Of a stretch of 64,000 bases of DNA, positions 52,040 through 61,830 are shown in pieces. The translations under genes and the position numbers were made by a program. The notes beneath the pieces were generated by a model. The model made no database searches. It saw only the letters and a list, made by a program, of their open reading frames with translations, and was not told the DNA's origin. The first letter of the stretch is position 1. Each line of letters starts with the position of its first letter. The stretch is from Rhodoplanes sp963724735. Lineage in GTDB: Bacteria > Pseudomonadota > Alphaproteobacteria > Rhizobiales > Xanthobacteraceae. The stretch lies in contig CAVRVX010000026.1 of NCBI GenBank assembly GCA_963724735.1, forward strand, positions 1 to 64,000, read 5' to 3'.

Positions 52040-53191
52040 ATGGCAAGCCTGTCCTCCTCCGCCTTCCGCCGCCTTCCGCCGGAACCGCCGCACGCGCGGC
52101 CGGCGGGAGGCGCGCTGGGCGCAGCCGTCGAGGCCAAGCGGCGGCGTGGCCGCGGGGCGCAGTCGAATGCGAGCGGCCGCTACGAACCCATCGCCCGCGT
52201 TGTCCTCGACGACGGCTGGCAAAACCTGGACGACCTGCCGCCCTTCCAAACCAGCGTTTCCGTCGACACGGCGCGGAAGGTCATCACTCGCAACGACTCG
52301 CCCGACATTTCCTTCGATCGCTCGATCAATCCCTATCGCGGCTGCGAGCATGGCTGTGTGTATTGCTTTGCGCGTCCGACCCACGCTTATCTCGGCCTGT
52401 CGCCCGGTCTCGACTTCGAATCGAAGCTGTTCGTGAAACCGGATGCGCCGGACCTGCTCGAACGCGAGCTGTCCGCCCCGAACTATGTTCCGCGCACGAT
52501 CGCGATCGGCACCAATACCGACCCCTATCAGCCGATCGAGCGGCGCTACCAAGTGATGCGGCGCATTCTGGAGGTGCTGGACAAGGCCGGCCACCCGGTC
52601 GGCATCGTCACCAAATCCGACCTGATCCTGCGCGACCTCGACATCCTCTCGCGCATGGCGCAGCGCCGGCTGGTGCGCGTCGCCATCTCGGTGACCACGC
52701 TCGATCCGCAACTTGCCCGCATCATGGAGCCGCGCGCGCCCACCCCGCCGCGTAGGCTCGCCGCGCTGCGCGCGCTCGCGGCGGCGGGCGTGCCGGTCTC
52801 GGTGATGGTCGCCCCGCTCGTCCCGGCCATCAACGACGCCGAGATCGAGCGCGTCCTCGACGCCGCGGCGGCGGCTGGCGTGGAGGGCGCGGGCTACGTG
52901 CTGCTGCGCCTGCCGCTCGAGCTGCGCGATCTTTTTCGCGAATGGCTCGCCGCCCATTTCCCGGACCGCGAAAAGCACGTGTTCGCCCTCATCCGCCAGA
53001 TGCGCGGCGGCAAGGACTACGATTCGGCCTTCGGCACGCGCATGACGGGGCGTGGCCCCTATGCCTGGATGCTCGGCCGGCGGTTCGAGACCGCCTGCGC
53101 CCGGCTCGGCTTGAATGAGCGCAAGACCGTGCTCACCACCGAGCATTTCGCCCCGCCGCGCCCGCAGACGGAGCAGCTGAGCTTGTTTTGA
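52040..53191 (+). CDS. PA0069-type radical SAM protein
   Basis: 383 residues. SPL-like radical SAM core with Cys102-x3-Cys106-x2-Cys109 (GCEHGCVYCFARPTHAYLGLSPGLDFE), preceded by SFDRSINPYRG. Later GTNTDPYQPIE, KSDLILRDLD, VSVMVAPLVPAIND and GTRMTGRGPYAWMLGRRF match the PA0069/spore-photoproduct-lyase-like family. Some annotations link it to DNA repair, but no activity has been established. Next to the NotI-type genes. Confidence 0.92.
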   Translation: MASLSSSAFRRLPPEPPHARPAGGALGAAVEAKRRRGRGAQSNASGRYEPIARVVLDDGWQNLDDLPPFQTSVSVDTARKVITRNDSPDISFDRSINPYRGCEHGCVYCFARPTHAYLGLSPGLDFESKLFVKPDAPDLLERELSAPNYVPRTIAIGTNTDPYQPIERRYQVMRRILEVLDKAGHPVGIVTKSDLILRDLDILSRMAQRRLVRVAISVTTLDPQLARIMEPRAPTPPRRLAALRALAAAGVPVSVMVAPLVPAINDAEIERVLDAAAAAGVEGAGYVLLRLPLELRDLFREWLAAHFPDREKHVFALIRQMRGGKDYDSAFGTRMTGRGPYAWMLGRRFETACARLGLNERKTVLTTEHFAPPRPQTEQLSLF

Positions 53192-53404
53192 GGAGCGTTG
53201 CGAGCCGTCGCCAACGGATACCTCTTATCCACAGCCGCAATCCGCCGAAAGCCGACAACCGACCAACGACGCGATGTGCCCCATAAGGAGAAATTGATAT
53301 CAGCTCATCACCGCAAAAAGTCTGTGGGCGCGTTCTCTGCCTGTTCTCTTCACCTGAAATTCGTGTACGGTCCTGACCTGCACAAACTAGTCGCGGAACC
53401 GAGA

Positions 53405-54325
53405 ATGCTCCAGATACCCGCCTCAATCCCATTGGAGAGGTTCCTCAACACGACCATAGTGGGAGACGCCTACGACCTATTCGAGCAGCTCCCAGCGGCT
53501 TCGATCGACCTCATCATCACAAGCCCTCCCTACTGGGGGCATCGCGATTACGGCCTCAAGCACAACTGGAACCGCTTCAATAATATCCCAGAGGTTCGGA
53601 AAATCGGCCCGAAGAGCCCTGGCTACGCTTGGTACCGTTCCAGGGGAGGTCTTCTCGGGTTGGAGCCGTATCCGGAGTGGTACATCTCGCACCTCATCGA
53701 GATACTCGATCGTGCGTCTCGCTGCCTCAAGTCTGACGGCAGTATGTGGATAAATGTCGGCGACACCTACTTCGCCCGATGGAGTAGCATTCGGAACGGC
53801 GGCCGGCAAGGAATGGGTGACACCAGCCGCAAGCGACGCAAAACTCCCCTCGGCTCATTTAGGGCGGAGAAACAGCTCCTCTTGATTCCCGCGCGATTTG
53901 CAATTCAGATGCAGGACCAGCGCTGGATACTCCGCAATGATCTAATTTGGCACAAGCCAAACGCCCTGCCTCTGCGAGAAAGCGATCGTCTGAACCTTTC
54001 TCATGAGCACTTCTTCCATTTCGTCAAGAAGCCGAAATTCGGCCGCCCAAAGTACTATTACGACGCGGACGCCACCGAGAACCGCCAATCAGACGTAGTT
54101 TCGGTTCTGGTGGAGCCAGGCGACGACGGCCACACGGCCACTTTCCCTAAGACACTCATCAAGCCGCGTATCCTCTCAAGCAGCCCGTTTGGCGGCGTTG
54201 TCCTCGACCCCTTTTGCGGCACAGGCCGCGCGCTTCAGGTCGCGATGGAGTCTGGTCGGCACGCGATTGGCTTCGACCTCCAATCGGAATTCGCAACCGC
54301 AGCCTTACGACGCATAAAGAAATGA
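53405..54325 (+). CDS. N4-cytosine DNA methyltransferase of a NotI-type system
   Basis: 306 residues from ATG 53405. Beta-class amino-methyltransferase: catalytic TSPPYWGHRDYG at 39-50 (SPPY, typical of N4-cytosine enzymes), WINVGDTYF, then WHKPNALP and the SAM motif VVLDPFCGTGRAL near the C-terminus. Codon use is less GC-biased than in the flanking genes. Its TGA overlaps the nuclease ATG (ATGA at 54322-54325), so the two are translationally coupled. It should protect the site cut by the partner nuclease. Confidence 0.9.
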   Translation: MLQIPASIPLERFLNTTIVGDAYDLFEQLPAASIDLIITSPPYWGHRDYGLKHNWNRFNNIPEVRKIGPKSPGYAWYRSRGGLLGLEPYPEWYISHLIEILDRASRCLKSDGSMWINVGDTYFARWSSIRNGGRQGMGDTSRKRRKTPLGSFRAEKQLLLIPARFAIQMQDQRWILRNDLIWHKPNALPLRESDRLNLSHEHFFHFVKKPKFGRPKYYYDADATENRQSDVVSVLVEPGDDGHTATFPKTLIKPRILSSSPFGGVVLDPFCGTGRALQVAMESGRHAIGFDLQSEFATAALRRIKK

Positions 54326-55423
54326 AGAAGCCGCTCCAGAAAGGCAACTTTATCAGCGAATGGTTCGGTCAGCGGATTTTTCCCGAAGTTAGATTGGATT
54401 CAAATGCCGTCTCCGGTGCGAACTGGAGCACGTGCCCATTCTTGACCAGTGTCAAGCGCGAAAACACGAAATGCATCAAATCCGAGAACGCATTCGGTGT
54501 TTGCGCTATCAACTCGCTCGGCAACGGAGTTAGGAAGGATTGGCTCGTTTGTCCGTATCGCGTGATCGACAGCGAAATAGTTCGCGGCGCATGCGCGGCC
54601 ATTTTTGGCGCATTACCCTCGCTTCCTCCTATTCCGATTTCCATTCTCAGAGACGAAAAGGGCCGGTCGGCTCTTAATCAAGGCCTTTCTGTAGACGGAC
54701 GCGCTTTCGTGTTCTTTCAAGACAAGCTTGGCGGAGAGATTTCGATAAACGGCACGCTGGCATCGCCCGAAATATCCTTTTGACATCACTGTAGTCGAAC
54801 TCTCGCAGCCTCAAAAAGACGCCCTAAAGATCAACCGGTATGGGTTCATCGAAATCCAGACGATGGATTTTCACGGTAGCTATAAGTCGGCTGTGTCGAA
54901 TCTCAGGGACGCACTTCGCTTGCACAAGAAGAAGTTCCCAATCGAACTTGCGAAAAACCAGGCCTGGGCATCCCAGCATGTTGAAGGACCCAACATCGCG
55001 AACGTTTTCAAGCGCACCTTCTACCAGACCCTTCTCAAATTTGAGCTGAGCAAGGAAGGAGCTGCGGCCGGTACAGTTCTCGCGTTGCCTGAATCCGTAT
55101 GGGATAGTTGGCAGCCATTCCTCGGTCGGCCGACTATCGAGCAGGTCGCGGAAACCGAGTACCGCCTTGTCGGCGGCGACAATGAGGGTTTCCATGGGAC
55201 CAATGCATGGGTATTCGTTTTTGTCCTCGACGCAAACTCAGACCAGCCAATATCTCCGGTTCGGATAACGTCAAGGATTTGGGTCAGTGCTACCGATCTC
55301 GTGCAACACGCATTCGTTACGGTTCCTAGGAATATGCTTCAACGCGCGACTGCTGACGACGTTTTATTGCCGCGTATCCGGGATCGCATCAAAAAGGCTG
55401 TGGCATTCCTTCAAATCATGTAG
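54322..55423 (+). pseudogene. NotI-like restriction endonuclease with one extra base
   Basis: First frame 54322-54783; a doubled base in CCC (54766-54768) throws it out, and the second frame runs to 55423. Corrected length 366 residues, close to NotI (383). Cys38, Cys51, Cys61 and Cys77 (TCPF, KC, GVC, VCPYR) match the Fe-S-binding N-terminus of NotI relatives. The nuclease site is Asp154 (YPFDITVVEL) and Glu177-x-Gln179 (FIEIQTMDFHGSY), nearly the same spacing as the Asp/Glu/Gln set reported for NotI. If the frameshift is real, the strain keeps the methyltransferase only. Confidence 0.82.
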
Positions 55424-55513
55424 TTCGCCCGAAATCGGTAAGAAGAACATGCTCTTGGGCGATCAATCACCGCCCGTCTTGCCTCCGGCCCGCCGACCCG
55501 CCACGATGGCGGC

Positions 55514-56291
55514 ATGAGTTCGCAAGCCCGCCGACAACAGCGCGCCGCGCCTTCCGCTCGGGGAGGCGCCGATCCGGCCCACCTTCAAGCGCGAGCGCAA
55601 AGCCCTCCAACGTGGCCTCTGGCCGGTCGCGGGCTGCGACGAGGCGGGGCGCGGACCGCTCGCGGGGCCGGTGGTCGCCGCCGCCGTGATCCTCGACCCC
55701 AAGCGCATCCCGCGCGGGCTCGACGACTCCAAGAAACTCACACCGGAGCGGCGCGCGGTCCTCTATGCGCGCATCTGCGCCAGCGCCGAAGTCGGCGTCG
55801 CCGTCGCCTCGCGCGCCCGCATCGACCGCGACAATATCCGGCAGGCCTCGCTGTGGGCGCTCGCGCGGGCGGTGCGCGCGCTGCCGACGCCGCCGCGCCT
55901 CGTCTTCGTCGATGGCTGCGACCGGATCGAGGTCGCTTGCGATTGCGAAGCGGTGATCAGCGGGGATGCGCTGGTGCTCTCGATCGCGGCGGCCTCGATC
56001 GTCGCCAAGGTCGCGCGCGACCGGCTGATGGCGCAGGTGGGCGCGGCGCATCCGGGCTACGGCTTCGAGCGCCATATGGGGTACGGCGTGCCCGAGCATG
56101 CGGATGCGCTGACGCGGCTCGGGCCGACCATTCATCACCGGCGCAGCTTCGCCCCGGTCGCTATCGCCTATGGGGACCGTCCACTCGTTGCTCTGGAGGA
56201 GCAAACCCTGCTGTTCGGCGGTTCGGCCGAGCCCGCGGTCGAAGAAGACACGTCGGCGACCCTCCCGCTTTCGCCGTCCCGCGCAGTTTGA
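55514..56291 (+). CDS. rnhB: Ribonuclease HII (5' frameshift)
   Basis: The catalytic frame holds GCDEAGRGPLAGPVV (first Asp-Glu), DDSKKLTPERR, VDGCDR with the third Asp and SIAAASIVAKVARDRLM with the Lys/Asp region, so this is RNase HII, which nicks RNA in RNA-DNA hybrids. This frame has no ATG, GTG or TTG before the first motif. The only good start, ATG 55514 (MSSQARRQQ), is in another frame and joins if one G is removed from GGGG at 55560-55563, giving 258 residues. As the gene is normally kept, a sequence error is likely. Confidence 0.88.
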
Positions 56292-56440
56292 TACGACCCT
56301 TGTCCCGGCTGCCGCTCGGCCGCGCCGACGCTCTGTCTCGCGTCGCGGTCTTGCGGCAGTCACCCGACCCTCGGTCCGGACCGCTATTCCCGCGTCCCTC
56401 CGGACTTGAGCTTCCCGCGTAGGATCGAATTCGGCCGCCA

Positions 56441-57943
56441 ATGCTGCACGTCGCCTTGTTCGTCGAATTGCTGCGTTCGCGGCCGCGCTTCATGGTGTGG
56501 GCGGCGACGCTGACCCAGGCGGCGCTGTGGTGGCTCGTGCCGAGCATCTTCTACTCCGCGCCGCCGGGCGACCTCGCGCTGACCATCGCGGTCGGCCACG
56601 AGTTCAATCTCGGATCATTCTGGGGTCCGCCGCTCGCCTACTGGATCGCCGATATCGCCTTCGTCGTCGCCGGGATGCCCGGCGTCTATCTGCTCTCCCA
56701 GGCGTGCGTCGTCGTCACCTATTGGGCGGTGTTCCGCCTCGGCCAGTCGATCGTCGGCGTTCACCATGCGGCGCTGGCGGTGCTGCTGATGATCGGCATT
56801 TCCGCCTTCTCGGTGCCGACGCCGAATTTCGGCCCGCCGATTCTGGCCATGCCGCTGACCGCGCTCGCGGTTCTGCACTATTGGCGCGCGCTCGGCGAAG
56901 GCCGGCGCAATTATTCGTTCGTGTTGGCGGGCGAGCTTGCTCTCTTGATCCTCACCACCCATTCCGGCCTTATTCTGCTCGGCGTGATCATCGCGTTCAC
57001 GCTCGTCGACCGGCGCGGGCGGGCGATGCTGCTGACCATCGAGCCGTGGATCGCCGGCATCGTCATCGTCGTGATTTTGTTTCCGCACCTGATCTGGCTG
57101 GACATGTCGGGAATGGGATGGGCTTGGCTGTCCCGGTTGCGTCCCGACCGTCCCGGAGATTGGGCGCTCACGTTATGGATTCGCCAGGTGTCCGGAGTTG
57201 TGCTCGCGCACGTGGGAGCGCTGGTGCTGGTTGGGTTGTCGTCGCGCTTCGGCGGCGTGGGCGAGAAGCCGCCCGTCTTCGAACGCAGTCCGCTGGACAC
57301 GTTCGAGCGGCGCTTCGTCCTGTTTTTCGCGATTGCGCTGCCGCTCACCTCCACCGTTGTCGGGGCGCTGCTCGGCGAGCGCAGCCCGGTGGGCAGGATG
57401 AGCCCGAATGTCGTGCTTTCGGGCCTCGCGATTGTCGTGCTCGCGGGGAACGTCATCGAGCTGCATCGGCAGTGGCTCACAGGTTTTGCCTGGAGCGTTT
57501 TGCTGCTCGCGCCGCCGCTCTTCGCCGCCATCGCTCCCCTGGCCATGCCGTTTATTACGAACGCACCGATCGCGACCGCGCAGCCGGCGAAGGAGATCGG
57601 ACGATTCTTCGGAGATAGTTTCGAGCGGCGCATCGGCAAGCGCCTTCCCATCGTCGCCGGCGATCAGCGGCTCGCCTCGTTGATCGCGATTTACGCGCGC
57701 GGGCGTCCGAGCCTCTTCCTCGACAACGCGCCCGAACGCACGCCCTGGGTCACCGGCGAGGATCTGCGGCGTCAGGGCGCCATTGTCGTATGGCAGACGA
57801 CCGACACGGCCGGTGCGCCGCCCCCCGAGATCAGAGCGAGATTCCCCGACCTCGTGCCCGAAGTGCCGCGCGCCTTTGCCTACTCGGTCCAGGGCCGTCT
57901 GCCGCTCCTGCGCATCGGCTGGGGGGTGCTGCGCCCGCAGTAG
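56441..57943 (+). CDS. Glycosyltransferase family 39-like membrane protein
   Basis: 500 residues with about ten to twelve membrane helices. The first loop has YSAPPGDLALTIAVGHEFNLGSFWGPPLAYWIADIAF, resembling the acidic loop of GT39/ArnT-type enzymes although the DE pair is not clear-cut. Long C-terminal periplasmic part (RLPIVAGDQRLASLIAIYARGRPSLFLDN). Such proteins move sugars from polyprenyl donors to lipids or proteins at the periplasmic face. Donor and acceptor unknown. It commonly follows rnhB in this group. Confidence 0.82.
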   Translation: MLHVALFVELLRSRPRFMVWAATLTQAALWWLVPSIFYSAPPGDLALTIAVGHEFNLGSFWGPPLAYWIADIAFVVAGMPGVYLLSQACVVVTYWAVFRLGQSIVGVHHAALAVLLMIGISAFSVPTPNFGPPILAMPLTALAVLHYWRALGEGRRNYSFVLAGELALLILTTHSGLILLGVIIAFTLVDRRGRAMLLTIEPWIAGIVIVVILFPHLIWLDMSGMGWAWLSRLRPDRPGDWALTLWIRQVSGVVLAHVGALVLVGLSSRFGGVGEKPPVFERSPLDTFERRFVLFFAIALPLTSTVVGALLGERSPVGRMSPNVVLSGLAIVVLAGNVIELHRQWLTGFAWSVLLLAPPLFAAIAPLAMPFITNAPIATAQPAKEIGRFFGDSFERRIGKRLPIVAGDQRLASLIAIYARGRPSLFLDNAPERTPWVTGEDLRRQGAIVVWQTTDTAGAPPPEIRARFPDLVPEVPRAFAYSVQGRLPLLRIGWGVLRPQ

Positions 57944-58079
57944 CAGTTCGCCGTCCGGCGAAGGACGCCGGCACTTTTCCAGTGAACGCGCCTCGCCCGC
58001 GCGATTTGTTCTTGAATTGTTCTCATTCGTGGTGTAATCTCAGCGCGCTTGTCGGGCGTGTCATGTTGAGGGGCTTTCG

Positions 58080-58767
58080 ATGACGCGGTGGTTTCGCCTG
58101 GCGGCCTGGGTGGCCGTGCTCAATGTTGCGCTTTTGTCGGCGGGCGGCGCGGCCGCGCAGGACCAGCGACAGAACGAACCGGGCAAGTTCGATTTCTATG
58201 TGCTCTCGCTCTCGTGGTCGCCGTCCTATTGCGAGGCGAGCGCGGAGCGACAGTCCGAAGGGCGGCGTCCCGACCCGCAATGCGGGCCGCGCCCTTTTTC
58301 CTTCGTGGTTCACGGGTTGTGGCCGCAATATGAAAACGGATTTCCCGAGTTTTGCCAGGTGCCGGCGCCGCGGCTTAACCGCGACCTCGTCTCCTCCATG
58401 CTCGACCTGATGCCGAAGTCCGCGCCTTGTGTTCCGTGAATGGGATCGTCACGGCGTGTGTTCGAGATTGCCGCCGGCCGGCTATTTCGAGTCGGTGCGC
58501 AAGGCGCGCGCCTTGGTCAAGATTCCGGCCGAATTCATCGAGCTGAAGGCGCCGCTGACGGTGACGCCCGCCGAGATCGAAACGGCGTTCGTCAAAGCCA
58601 ATCCCGGTCTTTCTGCCGAAGGGATCGCGGTGCGTTGCGACAAGCGGCGCTTGCGCGAGGTGAGGATCTGCCTCAGCCGGGAATTCAGGTTTCAGAATTG
58701 TCCGGAGATCGATCGCCGCAGCTGCCGGCGCGAAAGTCTGACCATGCCTCCGGTCCGGGGCGGCTAA
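58080..58767 (+). pseudogene. Ribonuclease T2 family protein, single-base frameshift
   Basis: Signal peptide (LAAWVAVLNVALLSAGGAAAQ), then FYVLSLSWSPSYCEAS and the first catalytic motif HGLWPQYENGFPEFC. An extra A at 58416-58417 shifts the frame just before the second motif, which continues in the other frame as LVFREWDRHGVCS with the second catalytic His, and Cys residues for the usual disulfides. Removing one base restores MPSPRLVF and a 228-residue enzyme. T2 RNases cut single-stranded RNA outside the cytoplasm. Confidence 0.87.
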
Positions 58768-58919
58768 GTTCTATAGGCGGGCGGCAGCAGCCTCCGGCCC
58801 CTTGCGCGCGCATTTCCTGCTTGCGCATAAATGCGAACCAGACGTGGCGAGGGGGCCGAACGCCGCCGCGATAGGCAGGATCGAGCAGGCCCGAGCTTGT
58901 TGGCCCGAAGCGAAGGCGA

Positions 58920-59765
58920 ATGAACTATCGGCACGCCTTTCATGCCGGCAACTTCGCCGACGTGCTCAAACACGCGACGCTCTCCCGCATACTCCTGCAT
59001 CTATGCACGAAGCCAGCGGCCTTTCGTGTCATCGACACGCATGCGGGCGCGGGCCTGTATGACCTGACCGGACCGGAGGCGAGCCGCACCGGCGAATGGC
59101 GCGACGGAATCGGCCGGCTTCGCGCTGCGCCGCTCGCTCCCGAAATCGCGTCCTTGTTGGCGCCCTATCTCGAAGCGATCGGCGCATTCAACGAAGGCGA
59201 TGCGCTGAAGCGCTATCCCGGGTCGCCGCTTCTGGCGCTGCGCCTGATGCGGACGCAGGACCGGCTCACGGCCTGCGAGCTTTCGCCCCCCGCCGCTGCG
59301 GCGCTTGAGCACGCGCTCGCCCGCGACGCGCGTGCGACCGTCGTGACGATCGACGGCTATGTCGCCCTCAAGGCCTATGTGCCGCCGAAGGAGAGGCGCG
59401 GGCTCGTGCTGGTCGACCCGCCATTCGAGCAGCCGGACGAGTTTTCGCGGCTCGCGAACTGCATAGAGCAGGCATGGCGCAAATGGGCGACCGGGACGTT
59501 CATGCTCTGGTATCCGCTTAAAGACCGGCGCGCCGCGACGGCGTTCGCGCACGCTCTCGGCGCCGGCCCGCTGCGGAAAATCCTGCGCGCCGAACTCGAC
59601 GTGAACGCGAGCGCAACCGAACTTGGCGCCGCCGGACTCATCATCATCAACCCGCCCTGGCGGCTCGCCGACGAACTGAACCTGCTGCTCCCGGCCTTTG
59701 TCCGGCTGTTTGCGCGCGGCTCGGGCGGCGGGTATCGCCTCGATTGGCTAAGACGGGAGGCCTGA
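58920..59765 (+). CDS. rlmJ: 23S rRNA (adenine2030-N6)-methyltransferase
   Basis: 281 residues. N-terminus MNYRHAFHAGNFADVLKHATL is diagnostic for RlmJ; then VIDTHAGAGLYDL (SAM motif), YPGSPLLALRLMR, VLVDPPFEQPDEF with the catalytic DPPF, MLWYPLKDR and GLIIINPPWRL. It methylates A2030 of 23S rRNA. Confidence 0.95.
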   Translation: MNYRHAFHAGNFADVLKHATLSRILLHLCTKPAAFRVIDTHAGAGLYDLTGPEASRTGEWRDGIGRLRAAPLAPEIASLLAPYLEAIGAFNEGDALKRYPGSPLLALRLMRTQDRLTACELSPPAAAALEHALARDARATVVTIDGYVALKAYVPPKERRGLVLVDPPFEQPDEFSRLANCIEQAWRKWATGTFMLWYPLKDRRAATAFAHALGAGPLRKILRAELDVNASATELGAAGLIIINPPWRLADELNLLLPAFVRLFARGSGGGYRLDWLRREA

Positions 59766-59969
59766 GCTTTCAATCGGGCGATGCAGGCCCCCTTTGTGGA
59801 CCGCGGGCTCTATGTTAGTCTTTGCTGGGGCTTTGGCGTTCCATCCCTGCGAGAAGCCGATGGAGCGAACGGGGCGGATGAAGGCCGATGCTCCTCTCGG
59901 ACTGCTAAGCAGCCGGTCGTCGCGCCGTGAGGGCCGGCGGCGAATGAAGTGGGGATTAGGAGCGTCCCG

Positions 59970-60182
59970 ATGGCAATGGGCGGTACGGTCAAATTCTTCA
60001 ATAGCGAGCGCGGCTACGGATTCATCAAGCCGGATGACGGCGGCCGTGATGTATTCGTGCACATCACCGCAGTCGAGCGCGCGGGGCTCAAGACGCTGAA
60101 CGAAGGACAACGCATTACCTTCGACGTCGAGCCCGACAAGAAGGGGAAGGGCCCGAAGGCCGTCAATCTCGTGATTTCGTGA
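59970..60182 (+). CDS. Cold-shock protein (CspA family)
   Basis: 70 residues; AGGAGCG precedes ATG 59970. RNP1 is RGYGFIKP and RNP2 is VFVHITAV, both complete, in a single cold-shock domain ending KGKGPKAVNLVIS. It binds single-stranded RNA/DNA. The 203-bp leader before it may carry cold-responsive RNA structure, which I could not confirm. Confidence 0.95.
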   Translation: MAMGGTVKFFNSERGYGFIKPDDGGRDVFVHITAVERAGLKTLNEGQRITFDVEPDKKGKGPKAVNLVIS

Positions 60183-60324
60183 CGATTCTCCCTCGCGACG
60201 CCAGCGCCGGCCACGCGCGACGCTGAGCGCCGCTCTCCACCGAGCATCGGCTGGACAATAGCGTTTGATGCACGCGCGCTCCGCGCGGGGGAGCCGCGGT
60301 TTGCGCGACCCGGGCGCGATTGCG

Positions 60325-61209
60325 TCAAAGCGCGGGCTCGGGCAAGCCGGCCGCAGCGCAGGCCGCGCGCAGCGTGTTGAGCATCAGGCATGCGATCGTC
60401 ATCGGCCCGACCCCGCCGGGAACGGGCGTGATCGCCCCCGCCACGTCCGCCGCCTCTGCGAAGGCGACATCGCCGACGAGCCGGGTTTTTCCGCCCTCGG
60501 CCGCAACGCGGTTGATCCCGACATCGATCACGGTCGCGCCGGGCTTGATGAAGCCGCGTTTCACGAATTCGGGTCGGCCCATCGCGACAAAGAGGAGGTC
60601 TGCCCGGCGTGCGACCGCCGCAAGGTCGCGCGTCTTGGAATGAGCCACCGTCACGGTCGCGTCTTCAGCGAGCAGGAGGTGCGCGAGCGGCTTGCCGACA
60701 ATGTTCGACCGACCGATGATCACCGCCTCCATCCCTGCAAGCGACGCATGCACGGTTTTAGCGAGCCGAACGCAGGCAAGCGGCGTGCACGGCCTGATGC
60801 CCGGCAGGCCGGCGGCGAGCAGGCCGGCGGTCAGCGGATGGAAGCCATCGACATCCTTGGCCGGCGTGATCGCCGCGATCACTTTTTGCCGATCGACCTG
60901 CGAAGGCAGCGGAAGTTGCACCAAAATCGCGTGCACCGCCGGATCGGCATTGAGCTTTGCAACGAGGCTCAGCACCTCGCTCTCGGCGACCGTCCCGGGC
61001 AGCTTGTAGAGAAAGGAGCGCATGCCGAGGGCGCCGCTTTTCGCCGCCTTGTTGCGGACATAGACCTCGCTGGCCGGATTGTCGCCGGCGAGCACGACAG
61101 CGAGCCCCGGTTCGAGGCCATGCTCCTTTTTCAAACGCGCCACCTCGCTTGCGATCTTGACGCCGAGTTCCTCGGCGATCGCCTTGCCGTCGATGCGGCG
61201 CGCGCTCAT
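60325..61209 (-). CDS. folD: Bifunctional methylene-THF dehydrogenase/cyclohydrolase
   Basis: 294 residues from ATG 61209. FolD signatures: GDNPASEVYVRNKAAKSGALGM with the catalytic Lys, VQLPLPSQVDRQKVIAAITPAKDVDGFHP, then VIIGRSNIVGKPLAHLLL (NADP site) and the C-terminal GAITPVPGGVGPMTIACLM. It interconverts methylene-, methenyl- and formyl-tetrahydrofolate. It lies four bases after the DUF167 gene. Confidence 0.97.
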   Translation of the reverse strand: MSARRIDGKAIAEELGVKIASEVARLKKEHGLEPGLAVVLAGDNPASEVYVRNKAAKSGALGMRSFLYKLPGTVAESEVLSLVAKLNADPAVHAILVQLPLPSQVDRQKVIAAITPAKDVDGFHPLTAGLLAAGLPGIRPCTPLACVRLAKTVHASLAGMEAVIIGRSNIVGKPLAHLLLAEDATVTVAHSKTRDLAAVARRADLLFVAMGRPEFVKRGFIKPGATVIDVGINRVAAEGGKTRLVGDVAFAEAADVAGAITPVPGGVGPMTIACLMLNTLRAACAAAGLPEPAL

Positions 61210-61213
61210 CCCG

Positions 61214-61543
61214 TCAGCCTTCCGTAAGCGCTGCAAGCGCGGCCGCAAGCTCGGGACCGGCCCCACTGATCTTGACCCTCTTGGTGCGAGCGGTTTCGCC
61301 GGCGACGATCGCCACGCGGCGCGGCGCTATGCGCAGCGCCTTCGCGAGCAGCGCGATCAATGCGGCGTTCGCGTCCCCGTCGCTCGGCGCGGCCCGCACG
61401 CGCGTCTTCAAGACCGCGCGGCCGTCGGCGAGCGTCTCCACGCCGTCGATCGCGTCGCATCCGCCTCGCGGGGTCAGCCTTACCGTCACGATCAGCCCAT
61501 CCGCGGTCACCGCCCATGGCGCGCTGCCGCCGGCCGCGCTCAA
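61214..61543 (-). CDS. DUF167 (YggU-like) protein
   Basis: 109 residues: VRLTPRGGCDAIDGV at the start and KTRVRAAPSDGDANAALIALLAKALRIAPRRVAIVAGETARTKRVKISG, the conserved DUF167 block. Its function is unsettled. The ATG overlaps the stop of the YggT gene (61540-61543), and folD follows, giving the order yggT-DUF167-folD often seen in this group. Confidence 0.92.
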   Translation of the reverse strand: MSAAGGSAPWAVTADGLIVTVRLTPRGGCDAIDGVETLADGRAVLKTRVRAAPSDGDANAALIALLAKALRIAPRRVAIVAGETARTKRVKISGAGPELAAALAALTEG

Positions 61544-61830
61544 ACGAATGCCCGGGCGAGATTGGGAAGAATGACCGACTGGATGAACACGATGATCAGG
61601 ATGACGATCACCGGCGAGACATCGATGCCGCCGAGACTGGGCAGGAGCCGCCGGATCGGCGCCAATACGGGCTCGGTGATCCGGAACAGGAACTCGGTGA
61701 TCATGGCGACCGCGCCGTGGCGCGTGTTGACGACGTTGAACGCGATCAGCCAGCTCAGCACCGCCGCGGCGATGAGAATGTAGACGTAGAGGGTCAGGAG
61801 ATAACTGATGAAGCCTAGAAGTTCTACCAT
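61540..61830 (-). CDS. YggT-family membrane protein
   Basis: 96 residues with two long membrane helices (ISYLLTLYVYILIAAAVLSWLI and VSPVIVILIIVFIQSVIL) separated by FRITEPVLAPIRRLLPSLGGID, the YggT repeat. Associated with cell division and ion balance in other bacteria. First gene of the YggT-DUF167-FolD transcript. Confidence 0.93.
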   Translation of the reverse strand: MVELLGFISYLLTLYVYILIAAAVLSWLIAFNVVNTRHGAVAMITEFLFRITEPVLAPIRRLLPSLGGIDVSPVIVILIIVFIQSVILPNLARAFV

